Source of the DNA: Gracilariopsis chorda | Taxonomy: Eukaryota; Rhodophyta; Florideophyceae; Gracilariales; Gracilariaceae | DNA: 64,000 bases | Assembly (NCBI GenBank): GCA_003194525.1 | Contig: NBIV01000029.1 | Span: 124,001-188,000, forward strand | Direction: 5' to 3' | Shown: positions 32,650 to 45,108 of the stretch, piece by piece | How the letters are laid out: each line of letters starts with the position of its first letter | How positions within the stretch are numbered: position 1 is the first letter of the stretch | Made by a program: the position numbers and the translations under genes | Notes under the pieces: generated by a model | Database searches by the model: none | The model's input: the letters and a program-made list of their open reading frames with translations, nothing else | What the model was told of the DNA's origin: nothing

Positions 32650-33690
32650 TTAGAATCTTACAATGCCTCGAGCTCTGCCGCTTATGCGATTTCAGTTGAT
32701 TGCAGTGCAAAACCCGAAGGTTGGATGTCACACTCAAGTTGTCCCGGGCCTTGCTCCCTGTGGAGGCAGACCCAGTGGCTGAGCCCTCTGTATACCTGTA
32801 ATACGGGCGTACTTCCGTAGTTATTTCGGATTGACCACAGAGGTGGATAGCTAAAGGTGAAAAGAGGCCTGAAAGACGGTAAAACTAGAGACCGGTATGC
32901 CACGCAATGCAGCAGTTCAGAACATACCCTATGAAGGGTGCCTTCCAAGGGTGGAGAAAAACTACCCAGGGGTCCTGCGTAAATCGGAAAAACAGACCCG
33001 ACGGAGGATGCACATGCATGAGATGTAGCGGACGAATTATTCAATACAGGCGCGACACCAGTACCACACGGTAGATAATGTCACACGACAATTATAAGGC
33101 AGAGTATCTGTAGGTCTAACGAGCAGGTGTATTGAGCGAACCGAATGCGGTAACCCTCCGAGAGGAGTAATACACAGCGCAACGACGTCAAGAACCAGAG
33201 CCGGATACCTCATGTCAAACTGAACAGTTATGAATAACCGAAATCTCGGGTTAGCTTTACTTAATGCTCGCGACGACGAAGCTGCGCTCACCTAAGAGGT
33301 ACACTACCATAATAAATTATTTACAATAGTCCACACCTCTCCAGCTCCACAAACGTGGTCATGCCAGTGTCAGGCACCCTGAGGGGTCAACCAAATTATA
33401 ACATAACACTACAGCATGGTCCTGTCGCACACGCGAACACGTGTCTACTCAACCTACAATCCATTCTAGATTCCTACCTTCCTATGTGAAACTTCACACC
33501 GTAAATCATCCCATCGGCATCACCTCGTACGGTTCCAACTCATATACGGTAGAGCCGTCACGGTAAGCGCGTCACACTTCTATGAGTAGCGTCATCGTGA
33601 TTTCCACGCAGTTCGCGTTGCACCACATCTCCCCCTCTTTAGCCGGGGGATACCGTGTTCTTCGAGTGGGACTCGAAGGCGGCGAAGTGC
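32650..33690. other. Non-coding stretch before the virus-like fossil
   Basis: Base-balanced DNA with many short inverted repeats (for example GAGTGGGACTC near 33,665) and no long frame. A short piece near 32,760 (GAGGCAGACCCAGTGGCTGAGCCCT) weakly resembles part of the 570-bp repeats at 43.1 and 61.7 kb, too short to call a third copy. Confidence 0.3.
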
Positions 33691-33708
33691 TTAAGTAACA
33701 GACTCACG

Positions 33709-35513
33709 ATGAGTTCCTCCGACATTCCGGTTCTTCGCAAATCAGGCGATACACCCCAGATATCTGGAGCATCAAACTCGAACTCGAGTAATACTTTGGA
33801 ATACCAACTCCTCCGAGTATGCCAACGAACTTTCCGTCCAACGCTCTCCCATGTGCCTGCAGCTCTGCTGGTCTTTCCGAGCTTCCGCCAACGAGCGTGC
33901 ACCAGATGACTGGTTTTCCTTCGGCTCCATTGCTGAAACAGCCCACGGGTTCTATACTGCATCCATTGCCCGTGGCCTGGAATTCAGAAGAACCGATGCC
34001 GGTGACGACCAATGCGTCTGGTTGGGAGTCAAAAAATACGCTCCGCGCACGCAATCCACTGCGGGATAGTTAATTTTTCTCGACATCACCTTGGTTTCAT
34101 TCTGAAGCAGTTAAAGTACACCTGCTGATCTCTTCGTACCTTAGCAATGGTCTCTTAACCAGTAAGGTACCTATTGACATAGTCGAATCCCCCGATTGGA
34201 TAGGTCGCCTAGCGATCAACCTGCATCTGTTGAGGGTCTATGACCACAAAGGTGAAATCTTCGACAATTCCAGTGAAGAGATAACGAAGCATGCGTAAAC
34301 ACGGCTAAGCCGTGCGTAGAATGCGAGCCCAGTACCCTACTGGTATAGATTCGACGTATCGAGATACCAAATCTACGGTGAAATCTCATACAGAGAGCCA
34401 CTGGCTGCATTCGACCCCTCGGTATTTAACGGTAGTATCGTTCGTATCGAACCCGATATGCTCTTCTGGGCACCGCCTATCCTTCTAGCAGAGGTCAGAT
34501 ACATACGGCGAGCCGTTACAATCACCAGGTTCGCGAGCTATATCCGCTTTGAGTGGAAAGAACGATACAATCACAGATACTTGATCCCATACATGAAGAT
34601 CGGAACTGAGCGATACCAGCTACAGGCTGTCGACGGGCGTTTTGTGCCCTTAATAACTTGCTGGGCTCGTGTTGAAGTACCCGAAGGGTGTTACCCGGAC
34701 CTCCCTTCTTATCTTGCGTACGTGGCATCCCGCATGCTCATGAATTCGAGGTCTGCGTACTGGTCATTATTATTCGTCGTATAGGCTGCTCGCGTTGCGG
34801 TTTTCACACTTTGGGAAGCATATGACCATTGTACAGTTTGGTACCTACCTCCGTACCTCCGACAGGTAATGCGAACACTGAATCTCCACATCGTTCTCGG
34901 TTCTTAAGAGAACATGGATGAAATGTATTACACCCTAGATGTGGTTGATCGGGTTAGCTGTGACACCATTTCGTACGGTATTCGCGCAATGGGTAACAGT
35001 TCTCCCTGTGACCGGTCTCCAGGTTGTCGGCATCCAGGAGCTAAAGATTTTATATATTACGACCTGTAAGAAGAGTGTGAGATCTCGCGTGCCCAAGTTT
35101 TAATACTGAGCAATGCCCCACGCGTGATTACTGAGGATCAACCTACTGGGTTCGTTTACAATGATGATTAACATGCTCCGGTTGGCCTAGAAGATCTGAT
35201 GTTGGATGATGAAGCGAACGCGCAAAGTGCTGCAGACCCCATGGATGGTGTGAGCTTTTCGGGAGTTGGCGCTGCTAAAGAATCCGCTACAGGAGCTGTA
35301 ACACTATCTGGTTGGAATTTGGGAGCGCAGCAGAGTGCTCCACTGCCAACTGCGGTATCAGCAGAAGTTGTAACATTGCGAGCTAACCTGTGGAATCTGG
35401 GTATCCCTGTTCCGCTTGGAATGAATGACGTGAGCCAGCTGCTCGCATTTGCAGCGCATCATACGCCAGGAGCATCAAAGCAAGGTGGTGCCGGTCCCTC
35501 ATTGGGATTGTAG
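33709..35513 (+). other. Virus-like fossil tract 1, unassigned
   Basis: The plus strand shows protein-like sequence in pieces for 1.8 kb, broken several times. It ends in an Ala/Gly/Ser-rich C-terminal-looking stretch that closes at about 35,513. It is followed by a possible polyadenylation context (AATAAAC) and a microsatellite. There is no reverse transcriptase, integrase, protease, DDE or helicase motif, and it reads opposite to the gypsy element next to it. A capsid of a non-retroviral (for example totivirus-like dsRNA) virus is one possibility, judged only from size and composition. A decayed host gene or unknown TE protein is equally open. Confidence 0.35.
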
Positions 35514-35586
35514 CAACGTTCTGGTATCGAATAACCTATTCATAGATGTTCTAAACACAGAATAAACAAACTTGTGCTTTCATACT

Positions 35587-35655
35587 TTTTCTTCTTCTTC
35601 TTCTTCTTCTTACTTCTTGCTTCTTCTTCTCGTGTACTTCTTGCTTTTTCTTTAT
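35587..35655 (+). repeat. CTT-rich microsatellite
   Basis: A run of CTT triplets with TACTTCTTGC interruptions. It lies between virus-like fossil 1 and the gypsy chromodomain. Confidence 0.7.
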
Positions 35656-35814
35656 AAACCGGTAATTTGATGAAACCCTCAATTTGGTGAGTAAAGGAGA
35701 ATCATCCTGGAACCTCCACTCCTATCTGAGTTATCAAGTCATCACTCTCCTCGGTTCCCTTCACATACTGCGTCAAGGTAATATCAATTTCCTGCGCGAT
35801 CTCACCAAATTTTG

Positions 35815-36057
35815 TTACCCAACCTGCGCATTATCCAAGGTGGATTGGAGAGCAAACCGGGTCTTACGGTGATGGAATATAATCTTGGAAATTGGGAGGT
35901 GCTCTATAGGTTCCCATTTATCCTTTTCGGGTGGATACCCATACCAGCGGATGAAATTATGTAGTACTCCATCATCAGTTTTATGACGTACGAATCGTTC
36001 CACGACAAACTCCTGTGAATCCACTTCTGTGTTCGCCATGCCAATGACGCTTACCAT
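35815..36057 (-). other. Gypsy part: chromodomain
   Basis: The minus-strand tract EFVVERFVRHKT...FIRWYGYPPEKDKWEPIEHL has the aromatic and acidic pattern of a chromodomain. At the C-terminus of gypsy integrases, chromodomains steer insertion to marked chromatin. The preceding KRHRPMV tract fits the integrase tail. Confidence 0.65.
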
Positions 36058-36133
36058 GGGCCGGTGTCTCTTGTAGAACCTAAATTAGGGCTCGGGGCAC
36101 CACCAGAGGTGATACTAACCCTCTCGGGGAGCA

Positions 36134-36682
36134 ATGACCGCCTCACGACTTCGTTCTATATCGTCGCGGCGACGAAATGACAATTTATGTCATGTACGTC
36201 CAAATGGCGTTCCGGGAAATTCTTTTGAAAGTATTCAATCTCATGAGTACAACGGGCTGAAGAAAGTAGGCCATGAGCAAATACCCGCTGATCGCTTGCC
36301 TTGGACATTGTGGAAGTTCTCCGTATCCATCCGGTTGTGCCATTGCTACAGGGACACTTAAAAACTGCACTCACTGCGCCAGGGTGGCAGTTCACCGAAG
36401 ACTGTGCTTCTGGGACCATCTGATTGGTTTGGGTCAAGTCTACAAGAGCCACAGGATTACTATGTGTCACCAAATGGTGTTGCGTTTTTGAACAGTCGCC
36501 AAGGAGTGCATTCACACGTGTCGGCGTTCTCTGGCACTGTATTCCGGTTCTCTGTATTGGCGCACGGCAAGGCTGTCACGGCGCAGGCCATTGGGTCCAA
36601 TTTTACAAATGACAGTATGAAGTATGCCCAAAACTTATCTGAATTGACTTCAGTAATTTCACAGAGCTTCGTTATTCTCTAA
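36134..36682 (+). other. Virus-like fossil tract 2, unassigned
   Basis: Plus-strand protein-like pieces, the clearest near 36,430-36,680, rich in Ser, Val, Phe and Asn with no known domain. The tract sits inside the span of the minus-strand gypsy element but reads the other way. It may belong with fossil tracts 1 and 3, or be a chance reading of gypsy sequence, since a minus-strand frame (36,515-36,156) overlaps it. Confidence 0.25.
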
Positions 36683-37822
36683 ACCACGAGTTCGACCAAA
36701 TTAGGTCCCATTCGTCCTTAAAAAACCCATGTGGGTCTGCCGAGACCATATTCTCGATGGGTTACACAATTTTGCGAGTGCAATTGTCCTTATTCGTTGA
36801 AGATGACGTCTCAACCACAGAATCGATGTTACTTGTAGTTTCTTCCCGTAATGGGGTAGTCTGATTTTTACTGACATTACTCTCTTTGAGTTGAGTCGTA
36901 GCGTCTCTTGTACCTCGAACTTTCGGATCATTAGTAGCAGTTCCTCTCTCTGGATCCAACGCAGCATTGTGACGAGATCCAGCGAGCGCATTTTCCAGGG
37001 ACGGCGATACATCTACAGCGATTTCACCAGCACCCTTCTCCTCCTTATCCACAGGTGGTGGCATGGAAAGAATCTCAGGGGGGGGGGTTTTACTCGAGTG
37101 AGTACTTGGAAATTATTCCGTTTTGTACCGCGAGACTCAACTGGATGAGAATCCGATTGCAAAGGTATATCGGCTAAACCAAGTTCCATTGTGGGAAGAA
37201 TCGCAGGGTGCAAGGACGTAGAGTCTGTACGCTGCAGTTCATCAGATTGAAATACCCCTGAAAGCGTCACAGGAGTGATAACTACTTCCATTTCAGGATC
37301 AGGAGCGTAGGTGACGCGATCGCGTGATATTCGTTCGTGTTAATTGTCAATATACAACACAACTATCTTTGCATCAGTAGAAACCACTCGATAGGGTGCA
37401 TCCACAATTTGGGAGAGCTTCTGACGGCGTTTTTTCTTATGATAATAGTACTATTTGCGTACGAGTACAAAGTCGTTCGTAGCAATCTTTGGAAGAGTTG
37501 TACGAACTTTGCTATCGATATCACGCTTGTACGCATCCTCAGCTTTCGTTATAGCTTTCAGAGCAGTCGGTATTATCGTTTTTATCCATTGTTTTCACGA
37601 CTCACGTTATGAACCTGGGCAGGGGTATTTAGAGAGAGTTGGTTGTGTCTAGATAGCCACGGGTGGTGGGATACGGGACAAGACCAGCTCAAAAGGTTAA
37701 AGCCAAACAGCTCGATGAACCTGGGTATTGTTGGGATACGTGATAGCATACGTGTATGAGTCCATTTCCTTGGGGTGATGCGCCACATAGAATATTAATG
37801 CATTAAGCATTGTACGATTAAA

Positions 37823-38617
37823 TCATTCTACCTGCCCATTGGTTTGGGGGTGATAGGTGGTTTTGAACAAATTCTTGATCTTCAATATTCGACAAACATG
37901 CTGGGAAAACTTAGAAGTGAACTGGACTCCATTATCTGAGAGCAGATTCACGAGTGGACCATTTACTATGACCCAGTGAGTGACAAAAGCCTCCCGCACT
38001 GCCCCAGCAGTAATCCTTTTCAACTGCACTGTCCATAACAGTTTAGAAAACTAATCGGTTAAGAGAAGTAAGAACTTGTGTCGTCAAGGTGTTCGAATAA
38101 GCTCTCCAAGTGTATCGATGGCGACGAACTACAGCGGTGCCTGAGCTAGGAATACCTTTAACTTGTTAGAGTGCTTACGTAGGTTCATGCTATTCTCAGC
38201 ACACTTCGTACTGGAACGGTTATGTGCATAATTATCAAATGCCATAGCCGGCCAGTAGAAGTTCCCTCTGAAAGCTAAGTATAACTTTCGAACTCCATGG
38301 TGAGCTCTTAACTTCATATAGTAGGACATATGTAAGACTGGCTGTTGGAATGAGTTTGGTACCCCAATTTTTGGTGTACAGTCGAGCAATTTAATACGAT
38401 AGCCCTCATCATTCACCACGAACGGTATTGAATCTCCTCCTTTGAGGCGTGCTCGAATCTGCCTGCAGAACGAATCCAATTGTTGTTCACGGATCATCTT
38501 CTCCGAAGCAATAGGTACACATAAGCCAGGAGGTGGTTCTGAGCTTTCGGTAGACATTATTTTGTCACATAAATCATCCGAAAGGATTTTAACACTTTCA
38601 TGTAGGTCTCTAACCAT
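37823..38617 (-). other. Gypsy part: integrase
   Basis: The region has a zinc-binding N-terminal tract with H...H and a Cys pair (38,300-38,200) and a core tract at 38,029-37,823 with LLSDNGVQFTS and YHPQTNGQVE, typical of Ty3/gypsy integrase. Fossil. Confidence 0.65.
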
Positions 38618-38734
38618 GAGGCATGGTATACCCAGATTCGCCGTCAGTTCTGCTTCTGCATTACTTCCCAGTTGAGATAACTCATCAGCGTGAGAATTAC
38701 AGGATCCTTTGCTGTATAGTACATCGAAATCGAA

Positions 38735-39136
38735 CTACGATAGGCGTAAGCTCCAATTCATCAAGCGACCGGAAGGTTCGGTGATTTCCAAAAGCCAACG
38801 GAGACACGCTTGATCCGTATGTACCTTAAAGTGAGTAATCATGAAGTAGGGTCGGAGCGTTGTCAATGCCCATATAACGACAAGAAACTCCTTCTCAGAA
38901 ACCGAATAGTTACGTTTGTCCACGTTGAAGCTTATCGCCCAGTATCCGATGGGACTTTTCACACCGTCTTCTGTGATCTGAAATAATGCAAAAACAACCT
39001 TTTTATTACTAGCAACAGTGTCCACTTCATAGGGGAGCCCATGTTCGGGAAGAACGAAGGCTGGTGGTGAGGTAACAGCACCCAGAAGCTCGGAAAAAGC
39101 AATAGATTCTGCGTCACCAAAATGTATCAAGTTCAC
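38735..39136 (-). other. Gypsy part: RNase H
   Basis: Tracts YWAISFNVDKRNYSVSEKEFLVVIWAL and FKVHTDQACLRWLL match Ty3/gypsy RNase H. Fossil. Confidence 0.65.
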
Positions 39137-39149
39137 TGGTTATCCCTTG

Positions 39150-39800
39150 GTCAGGAGCCTGTTAAGGAAAGCTGCGATGTCCGCAAAACCGGGTACGAAA
39201 TGACGGTATACGTTACACAATCCAAAGAAGAATCTTATTTCCGTCCGCGTTACCGGATACTTCGCATTCTTAAGCGGTTTAACCCGAACTTCATCCACTA
39301 AGAGTTGACCAAGACAAATGATATGTTAAAGGTATTTCACAGAATCTGTAAAGAACTCGCATTTTTCAACTTAAGAGTTATTAATGCATCGAGTATTACA
39401 CGCATGATGTCGCGTACATTGGTTAACTGTTCATTTGAGTTATGGCAAAACGCGATGATATCGTCCAGGTATACCAAGCAGGTTTTCCACTTGAATCGAG
39501 CTAACAATATATCGATAGCACATCGAAACGTAGCAGGTGCATTAGTAAGCGCGAATTGCATCCGTTTGAACCGAAACAATCCTTGGTGACACAAAATTGC
39601 GGTTCTATTCCGATCATCCTTTCAGATTGGAACCTGCCAATAACCCCAGTTGGCGTCTAAGGCGGTGAAAAGCGTAGCACTCACAGGTGAGTCCAAGGAT
39701 TCGTCCATCCCAGGAATTGGATAAACTTCTTTGACAGTAACTGCATTAAGACGTCAGTAGTAAATACATAACCTCCAAGATCCATCGAGGTTCGGAACCA
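39150..39800 (-). other. Gypsy part: reverse transcriptase
   Basis: GLFRFKRMQFALTNAPATF and CLVYLDDIIAF (the YLDD active-site box) lie at 39,594-39,440. Fossil. Confidence 0.7.
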
Positions 39801-39839
39801 CCACGACTGGTGAAGCCTATGACGATAGAGCAGGCTCTA

Positions 39840-41165
39840 TCACGCCAGTGCGTAGCATTTTCTCGACTTGAGATTTCTCTTCTTCCCGAGCTTTTGCCCT
39901 GCACGATATGGGTGTTGTGCAATTGGGCTTGTATCTGGAAGGACATCAATACGGTCTTCCGTTATTCCTATTTTTCTGAGGGATCCATCCCACATGGATG
40001 TAAACTCCCGCAGCGGATCTTGCAATCTTTCACAATGTGTCCAAGAGACATGACTTAAATCCAACTTTTCCAACTCCTCTATAGGGTCCTTCTGTTCACA
40101 GCAGGGTGGTGCGATACCATCTTGGGGTTCCGTTGGTACTGAATCCGAGTATTCGGTCTTCGATTCCGCGATCTCGGCATCGCCAGCACTCTCCCCCTCC
40201 TTAGGTTTTGCGATAACGAGAACCTCAGCAACAGGTAACTTCATTGGAGCGATTGCTGCAGGGTGCGGAAGAACGCAACTAAGTATTTGGAGTTTGACTA
40301 ACCACTGGATGGTTTGGCCAAAGTTAGCAACCATTATCTGGAAAGGGTTGGCGGGTTCAACCGAGACAACGAAACTCGCAATTGCGAGTTGAAAACTGTC
40401 GTAAAGTGACGGTAATGGTTGTATGACATGCACACCATACGTTTTGGTAACAACTGACACCCAGGTCGGTGACTCCAGTGGTATTTCAACGGACTTGCAA
40501 ATACGAGGCTTCGTGGAAGCTGAATTCATATCGGTAACAGTCTGTGCGGCGGGGACTAGAACGCACTTACGCGTGGCGTGTTTCAACAGTTTCCGTACAA
40601 TCGGCACGATAGATCCGTTTTCCATCTCCACTGTTTTCGCACGAGGGCGAATAGCTTCAACAAACAGATCACAGAAATTACAACCGAGTATTGCCAGTGC
40701 TGTGAGCTTTTCGCATACAACAAAGTTCACTTGTACCAGACAGGTTCTTAATCTCACCAGAAGTGATATACACCCACATGTCTTCAGTGGGTTGTTATTC
40801 GCGTCCGCGATATCCATCGTGGGAGCAATGTGAATGTTACCGCGAGGTGCCGGTGGTACCAAATCTAGGTGGATCAAGTTTGGTGCTGCTCCAGAATCAA
40901 GAACCGACAAATTTTGAATCATGAACTGGTTGGAGATGCCAAAGTCGGCATAAACTTTGCAGTTTATCTTGGCCATCACCAAAACTCTATTCGAGATACG
41001 GAAATTACGGAAACGTACCCATAGTCGGCGTAGAACGATTAATTGGTCTGCGTCAACGTCTGTTCCAGCCATCACCCATGTAAAGATTTTAGAAGGCGGG
41101 GAGCAAAGCTGTTCGGCCTCGGGCGACTTCAACTTTAGCTCAAAGAACGCCCCTCGGGTAGGCAA
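39840..41165 (-). other. Gypsy part: aspartic protease and linker
   Basis: A long minus-strand open tract contains VLDSGAAPNLI, the retropepsin active-site pattern, near residue 90. The remainder is a long linker toward reverse transcriptase, including HPYRAGQK-like sequence just before it. Fossil. Confidence 0.6.
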
Positions 41166-41398
41166 AACTCTTGATATTAGTTTTTCGAAGCGGAGTGCAC
41201 CGGATTCGGTAGATAGAGCACTTCAGGGGATCCCGATCGAACCCTATTTGGGGGTACTTCGTTTTCAACCTGAATACCAAGGTTGCGTGCTTGAACGGCA
41301 TTTCTGCTGACACCTGATGCAGCTATGCTTGCAGGAACTTTTGATGTTGGTATGACGCATTCCTAATACGAGTCTTCTTCTCAGGCATGAGGGCTTCC

Positions 41399-43092
41399 TC
41401 AACCCATCCTAGTGGGGAAAGTGCATTTGGGTACAACATGACCATTTAGGTAGCAGATAAAACATATCAGCTGGGCTGAAGCATTGGATGGTCGATTGTC
41501 CACGCGAAGTTGTGTTGTATCCTTCCAACGCATACGGGTGTGAAGCTTACTGTTGTTCGCAAAAGTGAGCGGAGCTACCGGAACTCGAAAACCTCCATAA
41601 CAAGCAGGGTCTCCATCTAGGGTCAGAGTCGATGTTGACGAAAGATCCGTAGTTCCCAATGAGTCTGGGTCACGTCCGGCAAAATAGATGTTGTAGTTAT
41701 CACTGGTTGCATTTCTATGGCACAATAGCGATAACGAAGATGATCTTCCTACCTCAAGAGCTCTCGGCGGTTGAGGTCTCTACGGATGTCGAGCACGATG
41801 AGTATCTCCGTCGGCTTGGGCAATTTGAACCAATTCGAGGTAGGTAACTCTCCCTTTCTCTTCGCGATGGCGAGCAACTAAAGCTCTGGTAGCAGCATCT
41901 AGACAATCAAGAAACATGGTGCACCGTTCCTGGGTGGAATACACAGTATCAAAACCGTGAAATGCCTTATTCAAAAGCGTCGAATAAACCGTTTCGGTTT
42001 CTCCAGGCTTCTGCCTTGTGTTCTGCAAAGCGAGTACTGCATACTGCATAGCATTATCACCAGTTTTGAGGGAACAGGAAAGGTACTGAACCGCTTCTGG
42101 CCAACTGCGGTCACCACCCACCGATGCACGGGATGGTCCACGAACGGAATTGAAATTGAACTGATCTTCAGCCATACGGGCCAGAAATTACGGTAGAGCG
42201 ACATACGTTTGTGCTTCGCTCATCCAGAGTATGTCGGAATCCTGAACGAACTTCAGGAGGAAGCCAAGAACTAAGATTGGATCTTCACCAGCAAAGCACT
42301 TCTGTAAGGTGATACTCATTCTTATGATATTATCTCTGACTTTTCCGGTTCCTTGTAACGATCGATCATTCGAGGTATCGTTAAGGCGATGATATCGATA
42401 AGAACCCGTTTCCTGAAAGAAAGATTCGTCAGCTTCCGCTCTTTAAGTGTACGATGGCGGGGCCCATTCTCGGGAGAGCAAATAACTTCCTGAGTGTGGT
42501 ACGTGGCCTTAGAACGTGTTGCGCGATATATCCCATGATCGATATTGGAATTCGATGAATCCAAAGAGAATTCACTCGAGTGACTGTCAGATTTCTAACC
42601 TGATGAATCCAAATGGATGAGAACGCCCTTTTTGGATTTAAGCTGGCTTCGTTTGCACTAGCGGTGAATCGAACGAGCCGATGCATATTCTTATTGAGCA
42701 ATTGCGTCCACGGCTTCATCCATACGGATAGTTTCTACACAAATATCCAGATGCGGGTGGATTCCAACTGTTGCTACACGAAAGCCATCGTCAAATATCT
42801 GATAACCCTTCATAAAAGACTCGGTATACCCAGATGTTTCAAAATGATATTCCCCTCTCGTCTCAAACGACGTTAATCGTTGGAGACGTCCCGAACCTGT
42901 ACGTCTTCAATCTTACGCTTAAGCTCGGTTACTCTTTGCAAGAGTTCCACATGTGTCGCAGCAGCGATTTCCAGGCGAGACTCAAGCCGACATAACTCCA
43001 AAGCAACATTTCGATCCGGAATAACCGCTAACGGTGCCTCAACCAAAGCTTGATTAACCATTTTGACTTCTTGTGTACCTGAAGCAACTGTA
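41399..43092 (-). other. Gypsy part: gag with zinc knuckle
   Basis: Contains a CX2CX4HX4C knuckle (CFICYLNGHVVPKC, about 41,460-41,420), a capsid-like helical tract (42,175-41,780, including QNTRQKPGETETVYS) and a coiled-coil-like N-terminal part (43,092-42,873). Fossil with several breaks. Confidence 0.55.
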
Positions 43093-43662
43093 GTGCAATG
43101 CACAGAAGCAGAAGTGCACGGAAAGACGTTCGGGAATCTTCCTCGTTAAAGGTGAGCCCAGTTGCGCAGAGCGCTCCCAGGAGTGGCACGACTATGTTGG
43201 GTTGTGAGGCCGAGGCCACCCGTCGTGACCTGCGCAGGGAGGTTGAGGCAAACCTACGGTATCCGCAGCACCGGTGTATGGGGGAGGTCGTTCTATGCAG
43301 AGGTGGGGTTTCCACGTTAGTAAAACCCCCGAACACGAGCCATGGTTAGCGGGAAAGCCACCCTGTAAAGGGAAATTTAAGGGAGATCGGAGTCACGAGT
43401 GTCGTGACGAAAACTAACGACAGTGCCTGTAAGTAAACCTTATGCAAGGCGAACACCAAATCAGTTAGAATAATAATCCGAATACTTGGGTCCTTTAGAT
43501 AGGCAAGGGGGTTAGACTTCCCGTATGCGATGGTGCTTCCCTCCAAAGAGGAGTAGAGAACACGCGAAGGCGGTGAGGTCTAGAGCCAATTCTCCAGGTT
43601 GGGGTCCCTTGTTGGGGAATGTTTACTGGTGTGACGGCAATCCGCTGGCGCACTAAGTACTA
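43093..43662 (+). repeat. 570-bp repeat, copy A
   Basis: Aligns over its full length with 61,692-62,267 at roughly 75 percent by eye. Both begin GTGCAATGC and both end CACTAAGTACTA. Flanking sequences share nothing, so these are real ends. Well-conserved blocks are AAAGACGTTCGGG, CGCAGGGAGGT, GCAAGGGGGTTAGA and CCAGGTTGGGGTCCCTTGTT. No coding capacity and no terminal inverted repeat. It lies exactly at the right edge of the gypsy element, so it could be that element's LTR, but the ends are not a standard TG...CA pair in both copies and no left partner is seen. Confidence 0.65.
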
Positions 43663-43689
43663 AACATCCCAGAAATGGGTGTAAAAATA

Positions 43690-45108
43690 ATAAATAGAAT
43701 TAACTAAATTACTCCACTTTGGTGGTTCATGCCCACTACTGTGGCCAACCGCCAATTGACTCTTCCGTATCTCACGTCTCAAATCCACTATTAGTGGTCG
43801 TAGTCCATGTAATGACGACATTACCGAAACATTCGGGAAATCAACCAAGTACCAAGACTCTCTCCCTGAGGGCATTGTAATTCATATCCCCCTCCTTAGT
43901 CTGGAAAGCAACCACGAACATAGGCGAATCCCAGCGGAAAGTGGATGATAGAAGTTCAAACCTCTCTGGTTCACCAGTTCATACCCCTGCCTCAGAGAAA
44001 CAACCTCCTGCAAAAGCAGCGAACCAGCCTTCCACAAGTGCAAGCTTCTCCTCTTCCTGCTGAAATCATTCAGATCACACTTCTGCAAAGGGAAATATGA
44101 ACAACAACAACCAGCCCCAATACCGATTCAAGTCGGGAACCTCACAACCAGTGTCCGGTTGGTACCATGGCCACAAGGGAGGCGACCTGCGGCACAGCCG
44201 GACAACATTTGCGCAGCCTTCCAGTATCAGTTCCAACTTCCACCAGCGGTGGCTCCTTCTGGACTGATCTCGGCGGCGACTTGGCCTTATTATAACACCC
44301 TTGTAGGGCTAAATCTGATGAATCTGAGTCACACCTCTCGGCTCCGGCTTGCGCCGTGGTTCCATCCCATCGTTGCTCTCAACTAACATTTGGTTACAAC
44401 CTACGCAGATGGTTCCGGTACTTCGCTCGGGGATCTACTCAGCTTCGGCACCTCTTTGTGGGATTGGTGGCATCAAATCGCCATCCAGGTGCACCATATC
44501 CGAAGAAACACTGGAGAATACGCAACTTCAGCTCATGCCACGTTGGTGCAGATTGCATATCAACGGCAGAGCAGGACGCCTTTCCAATTCCCGGTACCTA
44601 CCGGCTTTGGATTAGACATCAGCCTATTCCGCACGCGCGGTGAAATCGGTTACTGTGAACGCCTGGCGAGCTCCAAAACCTTCGCGTGGAGGAATGTTCT
44701 CGCTGCGCGACAAGAAGTCCTGTGTTCGGAACGACGGATACTTCGGGCTGAATTCTGGTATCTTTCCCGCCAGTTCCGAGCCAACTTCCTCCAAAACTTC
44801 ATCCATTACGAACGGCGCTGGCGATCCAATTCTGATACTTTGTCCCGTATGAAAAAGTGGGGATGCATTTCTTTTGGCTGTAGGTGAGGTTGGCAACTTT
44901 GCTTCACACGGGTAAGTGGACCCAACGCCATCTTCTTTAAATATACTGTAGAAACTCTACATTGACAATTGCAAAGGGAGTCTATTCAAGCACGGTCAAT
45001 ATCAGCATCAGGATATGAGCTATATTGCTCACGGGCCGCAGCCAGCGATCGAAACTCAACAGCCATACGGCGTTTCTTGCGCTCCCGGTAAAGTCTTTGA
45101 CAGCCGTC
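43690..45108 (+). other. Virus-like fossil tract 3, unassigned
   Basis: Protein-like plus-strand sequence in several frames, with a 165-codon open stretch at 44,390-44,887 and coding-like tracts on both sides, broken several times. It begins just after the 570-bp repeat and ends where the Harbinger relic begins. It is Pro/Gln/Asn-rich early and Phe/Pro/Gly-rich later. There is no retroelement or transposase motif. It may share an origin with tract 1. Capsid-like origin is a guess from composition alone. Confidence 0.3.

Larger units (their letters stand above)
35815..43092 (-). mobile_element. Ty3/gypsy chromovirus-type element, broken (fossil)
   Basis: On the minus strand, from right to left, the order is gag, zinc knuckle, aspartic protease, reverse transcriptase, RNase H, integrase and chromodomain. 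That order and the chromodomain place it in Ty3/gypsy chromoviruses. It is broken many times and no LTR pair can be recognised, so it is an old copy. A plus-strand protein-like tract (36.13-36.68 kb) lies between integrase and chromodomain and looks like foreign sequence or a rearrangement. The right end abuts the 570-bp repeat at 43,093. Confidence 0.7.

Noticed and set aside
43093-43662. Copy A as the structured leader of the adjacent virus-like fossil
   Set aside because: Copy B ends at the same base and has no such fossil after it, so the repeat is a discrete unit rather than part of a longer transcript.
43093-43662. Copy A as the confirmed 5' LTR of the gypsy element
   Set aside because: Position fits, but no matching copy exists at the left end of the element and the ends are not a consistent TG...CA pair. 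Left open, not asserted.
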